DNA from: Aldehydirespirator sp965248735
GTDB lineage: Bacteria > Actinomycetota > Acidimicrobiia > Acidimicrobiales > Aldehydirespiratoraceae
Assembly (NCBI GenBank): GCA_965248735.1
Contig: OZ252146.1
Location: 3,596,001-3,660,000, forward strand
DNA length: 64,000 nt
Reading direction: 5' to 3'
The translations under genes and the position numbers were made by a program. The notes beneath the pieces were generated by a model. That model was not told where the DNA came from and made no database searches. It was given only the letters and a program-made list of their open reading frames with translations. Position 1 is the stretch's first letter; each line of letters begins with the position of its first letter. This document shows, in pieces, positions 59,575 to 64,000 of the stretch.

Positions 59575-60723
59575 TCAGACGACCTGGCGGGCCTCGGGGA
59601 AGTGGCACGCCACCCAATGGCCGCTGTTGACCTCCTCGAGGGGAGGCTCGGTCACCCGGCACACCTCCTGGTCCCGGCCCACATGGCAGCGGGTGTGGAA
59701 GCGGCACCCCGACGGGGGGTTCAGGGGGCTGGGCACGTCGCCCTCGAGCAGGATCCGCAGCCGTCCCCGCTCCAGCGCCGGATCAGGCACCGGCACCGCG
59801 GAGAGCAGGGCGTGGGTGTAGGGGTGCATCGACTCGTCGAAGAGCCGCTGGGCGGACGTGCGCTCCACGATCTTGCCCAAGTACATCACCGCGATGTCGT
59901 CGCACACATGGCGCACCACGGCCAGGTCGTGGGCGATGAACAGGTACGTGAGGCCCAACTCTTGCTGGAGGTCGTCGAGCAGGTTGAGGACCTGGGCCTG
60001 GATCGACACGTCGAGGGCGGAGACCGGCTCGTCGAGCACGAGGAAGCCGGGGTCGAAGGCCAGCGCCCGGGCCACGCCGATGCGCTGGCGCTGCCCTCCG
60101 GAGAACTCGTGGGGGTAGCGGTCCACGATCCTGGGGTTGAGTCCCACCAGGCGGAGCAGCTCGGCCACCCTGACGTCCTGCTCGGCTCTCGACATCGAGG
60201 TGTGCACCACCAGCGGCTCACGCAGCGCCTGCCCCACCGACATCCGGGGGTTGAGCGAGGCGAACGGGTCCTGGAAGACGATCTGCATGTGGCGGCGGAG
60301 GCGCCGCAGCTCGCCCCGGTCGGCCGCGATGATGTCGATGCTCTCAGCCCCTCCGCCGTCGAGGGGGCGCTGCAGGACCACGTCGCCGGAGGTCGGCTCG
60401 ATGAGGCGCAGGATGCACCGGGCGGTGGTGGACTTGCCGCAGCCCGACTCCCCCACGAGGCCCAGCGTTCGCCCGGAGCCGATGTCGAAAGACACTCCGG
60501 CCACCGCCGAGACCTCGCCGCGCTCGCCGCCCAGCCAGCCCCCGCCCACCTCGAACGTCTTCACGAGGTCGCGAACCGACAGGGCCACATCGCCGGGCGC
60601 GCCGTTCGTGCTCGCCTCGCGGTGTACCGCGACAGCGCCGGCGTCGGTGTCCTGGCCGGGAGCGCTTCCGGCGCCCGAGCTGGCGATCGGCTCGGCGCCG
60701 TCGACCGGCTTGGAAGGTGCCAT
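59575..60723 (-). CDS. Oligopeptide ABC transporter ATP-binding protein (DppF-like)
   Basis: 382 residues: Walker A GESGCGKST, HMQIVFQDPFASLNPRMSVG, signature FSGGQRQRIGVARAL, Walker B FLVLDEPVSALD and the C-terminal PPSGCRFHTRCHVGRDQEVC extension. An unusual ~50-residue Gly/Ala/Ser-rich N-terminus precedes the ATPase. ATG 60723 (MAPSKPVDG); the frame is open further upstream but overlaps the divergent gene. It probably completes the importer encoded at 46423-51148, from which the NTPase island now separates it. Confidence 0.9.
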   Translation of the reverse strand: MAPSKPVDGAEPIASSGAGSAPGQDTDAGAVAVHREASTNGAPGDVALSVRDLVKTFEVGGGWLGGERGEVSAVAGVSFDIGSGRTLGLVGESGCGKSTTARCILRLIEPTSGDVVLQRPLDGGGAESIDIIAADRGELRRLRRHMQIVFQDPFASLNPRMSVGQALREPLVVHTSMSRAEQDVRVAELLRLVGLNPRIVDRYPHEFSGGQRQRIGVARALAFDPGFLVLDEPVSALDVSIQAQVLNLLDDLQQELGLTYLFIAHDLAVVRHVCDDIAVMYLGKIVERTSAQRLFDESMHPYTHALLSAVPVPDPALERGRLRILLEGDVPSPLNPPSGCRFHTRCHVGRDQEVCRVTEPPLEEVNSGHWVACHFPEARQVV

Positions 60724-60775
60724 CGGTGCGATGGTACTGTCTCGCTTTGACCAGTGAGAAAAGGAGCGGTCAACC

Positions 60776-61312
60776 ATGAGCAGTTTCCGAGGCGACCTGG
60801 GCGGCTTGACAGCCGAGGAGATGGAGCAGTTCCTGTCGGGCAACGCCGTCGCCCGCCTGGCCACCCTCAAGCCCGACGGGTCGCCCTACGTGATGCCGGT
60901 GTGGTACCAGTGGGACGGGGAGGCGCTCTACTTCGTGGGACGCCAGCGGGCCCTGTGGTGCGAGTACATCAAGGCCGACGGGCGGGTCAGCGTGGTCATC
61001 GACGCCCCCCACAGCGACCCGAACGAATCGGTCCAGGCCATGGAGATCCCCAAGGTCTACATGGAGGGCACAGCCACCGTCGAGGAGGAGCCCAACATCG
61101 GGGGCCGCTGGGTACAGATCGCCGAGCAGATGTCGTACCGGTATCTGGGACCGAACGGGCCGACATACCTGGTGTCCACCATCCAGCAGCCCCGCTGGCT
61201 CATCAAGATGGTGCCCACCAGCATCAAGACCTGGAAAGGCGTCGGCTGGGCCCGGCGCTACTGGGTGCAGGAGAGCGGAGGCCCGAGCTACGAGGAGGCC
61301 CACAGCACCTGA
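60776..61312 (+). CDS. PPOX-class F420/flavin-dependent protein
   Basis: 178 residues of the split-barrel family: AVARLATLKPDGSPYVMPVWYQWDGEALYFVGRQRALWCEYIKADGRVSVVID, typical of F420-dependent PPOX proteins, with RYLGPNGPTYL after it. It may reduce a small molecule with F420H2 or bind another flavin. AAAAGGAG precedes the ATG by seven bases, a strong site. Divergent from the DppF-like gene across 52 bases. Confidence 0.87.
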   Translation: MSSFRGDLGGLTAEEMEQFLSGNAVARLATLKPDGSPYVMPVWYQWDGEALYFVGRQRALWCEYIKADGRVSVVIDAPHSDPNESVQAMEIPKVYMEGTATVEEEPNIGGRWVQIAEQMSYRYLGPNGPTYLVSTIQQPRWLIKMVPTSIKTWKGVGWARRYWVQESGGPSYEEAHST

Positions 61313-61396
61313 CACGCCCGGCTCGGACACGGTCCGGGCCCGACCCGTAGCCCGACAGCGGCCGCGAGGAGGCCCCAAGCGCCCAACCCGCTCGAC

Positions 61397-62152
61397 CTGT
61401 TCCGCCTCGACGGACGCACCGCTCTGGTGACGGGCGGCTCCAGGGGCCTCGGCGCGGTGATGGCCGAGGCCCTGAGCTTCGCGGGGGCGCGGGTGGCGGT
61501 CACGAGCCGCAGCCTCGAGGACGCGCAGGCCAAGGCGGCCGAGATCGCCTCGGCCACGGCGGGGGCGACGCTGGGTGTGGGGATGGAGGCCACCGACGAG
61601 GCGTCCGTTGAGGCCGCGGTGGCGGCCGTTGTGGAGCGCTTCGGCGGCCTCGACATCCTGGTGAACAACGCCGGAATCCTGGTGCGAGGCGCCATCGGCG
61701 ACCTTCAGAGGGCCGAGTTTGAGGAGTCCTTGGCGGTCAACGTCACCGGGCCGTGGCTCGTCTGCCGGGCCGCGGCCCCGCATCTGTGGGAGTCCGGCTG
61801 CGGGCGGGTGATCAATGTGTCGTCTACGTTCGGCCTGGTGGCCGCACCCGACCGCACGGCCTACACGTCCTCCAAGGGCGCGATCGTGCAGCTCACCCGG
61901 GCGCTGGCCATGGAGTGGGCGCCGCGGGGAGTGAACGTGAACGCCATCGCGCCCGGCCCGTTCCTGACCGAGATGAACCTGGCGCATGAGCACAGCGAGC
62001 ACAGCGTGCGGGTGATCGGCCAGGAGGTGGCTCTGCGCCGCTGGGGCGAGATGCACGAGATCGCCGGGGCGGCCATCTACCTTGCCTCGGACGCCTCGTC
62101 GTATGTGACCGGCTCGGTGCTGACCGTGGACGGAGGCTGGACCGCCCACTGA
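61397..62152 (+). CDS. Short-chain dehydrogenase/reductase with no canonical start codon
   Basis: About 251 residues: LDGRTALVTGGSRGLGAVMA (TGxxxGxG), NNAGILVRG, catalytic Ser in NVSSTFG, YTSSKGA with Tyr and Lys, and GSVLTVDGGWTAH at the end. Between the previous stop in this frame (61310) and the GTG at 61427, which lies inside the TGG cofactor motif, there is no ATG, GTG or TTG. CTG 61397 would give LFRLDGRTALVTGG. A strong GAGGAGG sits at 61366-61372 and would fit a start near 61379-61382, where the codons are GCG and CCC. So the start is either non-canonical or has been lost. Confidence 0.8.
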   Translation: MFRLDGRTALVTGGSRGLGAVMAEALSFAGARVAVTSRSLEDAQAKAAEIASATAGATLGVGMEATDEASVEAAVAAVVERFGGLDILVNNAGILVRGAIGDLQRAEFEESLAVNVTGPWLVCRAAAPHLWESGCGRVINVSSTFGLVAAPDRTAYTSSKGAIVQLTRALAMEWAPRGVNVNAIAPGPFLTEMNLAHEHSEHSVRVIGQEVALRRWGEMHEIAGAAIYLASDASSYVTGSVLTVDGGWTAH

Positions 62153-62185
62153 GCTCGGACCAGCGGAGCGCCGAGCTGTCAGGAT

Positions 62186-62203
62186 CGTGAACCTTATGTC
62201 ACG
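62186..62203 (+). promoter_or_regulatory. Operator-like palindrome before the SDR at 62257
   Basis: CGTGAACCTTATGTCACG: arms CGTGA/TCACG. The region to about 62220 (ending TGAACCATGTA) is nearly the same as at 63134-63166, pointing to a shared regulator. Confidence 0.65.
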
Positions 62204-62256
62204 CTTTCTGAACCATGTAACGGGTTTCAATGCCAAGAACACTGGGGGAACCGACA

Positions 62257-63045
62257 ATGAGTCGACGATTCGAGGGACGCAACGTCTTCGTGACGGGAGC
62301 CGGCAGCGGCTTCGGACGCCGTACCGCGGAATTGTTCGCGGCTGAGGGCGCCAAGAATCTGTACCTGATCGACTACAAGCAGGAGCGGCTGGACGCAGTA
62401 GCGCCGGTGATCGAGGCATCGGGTGCCACGCCCCATCTGCTGAATTGCGATCTCAGCGTCATGGAGAATTGTGCCGAGGCGGTGGCTCACGCTCTGACCA
62501 TCGACCCGAAACTTGACGTGATGGTGTCCAACGCGGCCGCGTGGACCATCGCCGAGTTCGTCGACATGACCGACGAAGAATGGCGTCGAGTCCTGTCGGT
62601 GAACCTCGACGCCTACTTCGTGATGGGAAACCGGGCGGCTCGGGCAATGAAGGAAACCGGCGGCGGAGTGATCCTGTTCACTTCGTCCATCGCGGCTCTC
62701 GGGCACGGTCGGGGATTCACGCACTACTGCGTGGCCAAGGCCGGCGTCGTGGCGCTGACCAAGGCCATCGCGGTGGAATGCGCGCCCTACAACATCCGGT
62801 GCAACAGCGTCGGGCCGGGTCCAGCCGACACTCAGCAATCAGTCGACCTCGCGGGCGAGGAATTGATGGACAAGTGGCGCTCCGAGGGCTTCCCGCTGGT
62901 GCCGGCCAACCGGCTGGCGTCGGTCGACGACGTGGCCCATGCCTTCCTGTATCTCGCCTCCGACGAGGCCAAGTACGTGTCGGGAATCAACCTCATAGTC
63001 GACGGCGCCCTGACCGCCCAGACCTACGACGTGCCCGAAAGCTAG
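62257..63045 (+). CDS. Short-chain dehydrogenase/reductase (SDR)
   Basis: 262 residues: TGAGSGFG cofactor motif, SNAAAWTIAEFVDM (an N-A-A variant of NNAG), FTSSIAALG with the catalytic Ser, YCVAKAG with Tyr and Lys, and a C-terminal INLIVDGALTAQ. Substrate unknown. ATG 62257 follows GGGGGAA; an in-frame ATG at 62230 is less likely. It shares an operator-like element with the solute-binding protein gene at 63223, so the two are probably co-regulated and may handle the same imported compound. Confidence 0.92.
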   Translation: MSRRFEGRNVFVTGAGSGFGRRTAELFAAEGAKNLYLIDYKQERLDAVAPVIEASGATPHLLNCDLSVMENCAEAVAHALTIDPKLDVMVSNAAAWTIAEFVDMTDEEWRRVLSVNLDAYFVMGNRAARAMKETGGGVILFTSSIAALGHGRGFTHYCVAKAGVVALTKAIAVECAPYNIRCNSVGPGPADTQQSVDLAGEELMDKWRSEGFPLVPANRLASVDDVAHAFLYLASDEAKYVSGINLIVDGALTAQTYDVPES

Positions 63046-63133
63046 CGAACCCGGTTCGCCGCTGCGGGACGCAATGACAGCGTCGCTGGGCGCCACATTT
63101 CTCGCCCATACCCAACATCGTGGGTGTCAAGAT

Positions 63134-63195
63134 CGTGAACTTTACTTCACGTTGGTGAACCATGTAGGGTGCCGCACGTCGAGACGGTCCGTCTC
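63134..63195 (+). promoter_or_regulatory. Operator-like palindromes before the solute-binding protein gene
   Basis: CGTGAACTTTACTTCACG (63134-63151) is a perfect 6-bp inverted repeat with a six-base centre, and the copy of the site at 62186. It is followed by GTGAACCATGTAGGGT, also shared. A second palindrome, GAGACGGTCCGTCTC, is at 63181-63195. Confidence 0.7.
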
Positions 63196-63222
63196 GCGCG
63201 GGATCGACTCAAGGGGGGATCG

Positions 63223-64000
63223 ATGACCCAACACAACGACATGAACCGACGCAGGTTCTTGACCCTTACCGGAGGCAGCCTCGGGGCGGCTGCCCTGCTG
63301 GGCGCTTGCGGTGACGACGAGGAGGCCGCGCCTACCACCACCGCCGCGCCTGCCACCACCGCGGCCGCGGCAACGACCACCACCGAAGCGGCCGCCGCCG
63401 AGCTGAGCGGCTCGCTGCGCTGGGCGGCCATGTCGCTGCCCGGACTGCCATACCTCGATGAGGTGCAGCCGACGATCGACTCGTTCACGGCGCTTCATCC
63501 GGGCGTGTCGATCGAGCTGGAGGAGATCCCGCCCGACGGCTACACCGACAAGCTGGTGGCCTACAACGCGGTCAACAACATGCCCGACCTGTTCTTCAGC
63601 CACAACGGCTGGGTCGACCTCTTCGCCCAGCAGGGCATCACCCGCGACATGCGGCCCTACCTGGAGGCCGACGACGACCTCAACGTCGACGCGTGGTACC
63701 CGTCGATGCTGCAGGTCTGCTCCACGGTGGAGTTGGGCGACCAGCCCGCGGGGGAGATGCACTGCCAGGGCATGAGCGCCGACGTGAACACGTTCTTCTA
63801 CAACATCCCGATGCTGGAAGCGGCCGGCTTGGAGCTTCCAGGCGACGGCTTCACTTGGGACGACATGGCCGAGTACGCGCGGGTGCTCACCAGCGGCGAC
63901 GTGATCGGCTACGCACCGGCGGCCGACAATCCCGACAACGCCCACGGACCCATAGGGGCCTTCGGCGGGGACTTCCTCGACGAAGCGGCCCAGGTCATGT
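63223..64000 (+). CDS. ABC transporter extracellular solute-binding protein, family 1 (3' end outside window)
   Basis: The first 259 residues are present. The leader has a Tat motif (NRRRFLTL, 8-15) and a lipobox LLGAC (Cys29), followed by a Thr/Ala linker. The mature part (LRWAAMSLPGLPYLDEVQPTIDSFTALHPGVSIELEEIPPDGYTDKLVAYNA, then MPDLFFSHNGW) matches MalE/UgpB-type sugar-binding proteins. AAGGGGGG lies before the ATG. Permease genes would be expected beyond the window. Controlled by the palindromes at 63134-63195, shared with the SDR at 62257. Confidence 0.9.
   Translation, partial: MTQHNDMNRRRFLTLTGGSLGAAALLGACGDDEEAAPTTTAAPATTAAAATTTTEAAAAELSGSLRWAAMSLPGLPYLDEVQPTIDSFTALHPGVSIELEEIPPDGYTDKLVAYNAVNNMPDLFFSHNGWVDLFAQQGITRDMRPYLEADDDLNVDAWYPSMLQVCSTVELGDQPAGEMHCQGMSADVNTFFYNIPMLEAAGLELPGDGFTWDDMAEYARVLTSGDVIGYAPAADNPDNAHGPIGAFGGDFLDEAAQVM

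Noticed and set aside
1..64000. Insertion sequences, integrases, tRNA or rRNA genes
   Set aside because: No transposase or integrase motifs and no cloverleaf or rRNA segments were recognised on either strand.

Overview
The window is one 64 kb stretch of high-G+C, densely coded bacterial chromosome. F420-type LLM and PPOX-class flavoproteins, Tat/lipobox solute-binding proteins, likely leaderless starts (for example 13263 and 18403) and many GTG/TTG starts point to an actinobacterium. Acidimicrobiia is my best guess, but that is inference. No rRNA, tRNA, CRISPR, insertion sequence or phage gene was seen.

Layout. 1-991: 5' part of a CaiB/BaiF CoA-transferase (minus). 1349-7553: plus-strand catabolic operon with an SDR, a zinc alcohol dehydrogenase, an M24-fold protein, TPP-dependent E1 alpha and beta, and a frameshifted 3-hydroxyisobutyrate-dehydrogenase homologue. 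7676-13104: sugar-type ABC importer (binding lipoprotein, RbsA-like ATPase, two RbsC-like permeases) with a VOC protein. 13263-18377: acyl-CoA ligase, double enoyl-CoA hydratase, DUF6159 membrane protein, acyl-CoA dehydrogenase. 18403-25325: two paralogous membrane-anchored sulfite-oxidase-fold molybdoenzymes around a second ligase and RsgA. 25512-27310: an unrecognised secreted protein and lipoprotein. 27560-34798: purine-catabolism and salvage block (FAD-less xanthine dehydrogenase, short SsnA-like amidohydrolase, LLM oxidoreductase, 8-oxoguanine-deaminase-like enzyme, phosphoribosyltransferase). 34805-43331: bicupin, fused E1 alpha-beta, SDR, stand-alone lipoyl domain, RraA-like protein, M20 peptidase, aminotransferase, PNPOx protein. 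43496-52760: CocE-type hydrolase, Ntn hydrolase, oligopeptide ABC importer, alpha/beta hydrolase, amidohydrolase. 52750-58184: lower-G+C two-gene island with a DUF4143-type ATPase/nuclease and a 1395-residue NACHT-like NTPase ending in a PD-(D/E)XK domain, a candidate anti-phage system. 58324-64000: aminotransferase, the remaining oligopeptide ATPase, a PPOX protein, two SDRs and the start of a Tat lipoprotein solute-binding protein.

How it fits together. Most of the window is import plus oxidative catabolism of organic nitrogen and acyl compounds (peptides, sugars, purines, CoA thioesters). Two E1 systems are present, but no E2 or E3 core; only one isolated lipoyl domain is visible.

The most unusual feature is at gene junctions. 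Several gaps between co-directional genes are filled by tandem repeats. In at least four places the repeat is a copy of the downstream gene's own start codon and first codons (ABC ATPase at 9621, RraA at 39755, CocE at 43496, aminotransferase at 59475). Two independent arrays have the same 38-bp period, so each copy is a 13-codon mini-ORF whose stop overlaps the next start (GTGA or ATGA). Other arrays (2158, 37805, 42405) are open in frame and overlap their neighbours' stop and start codons.
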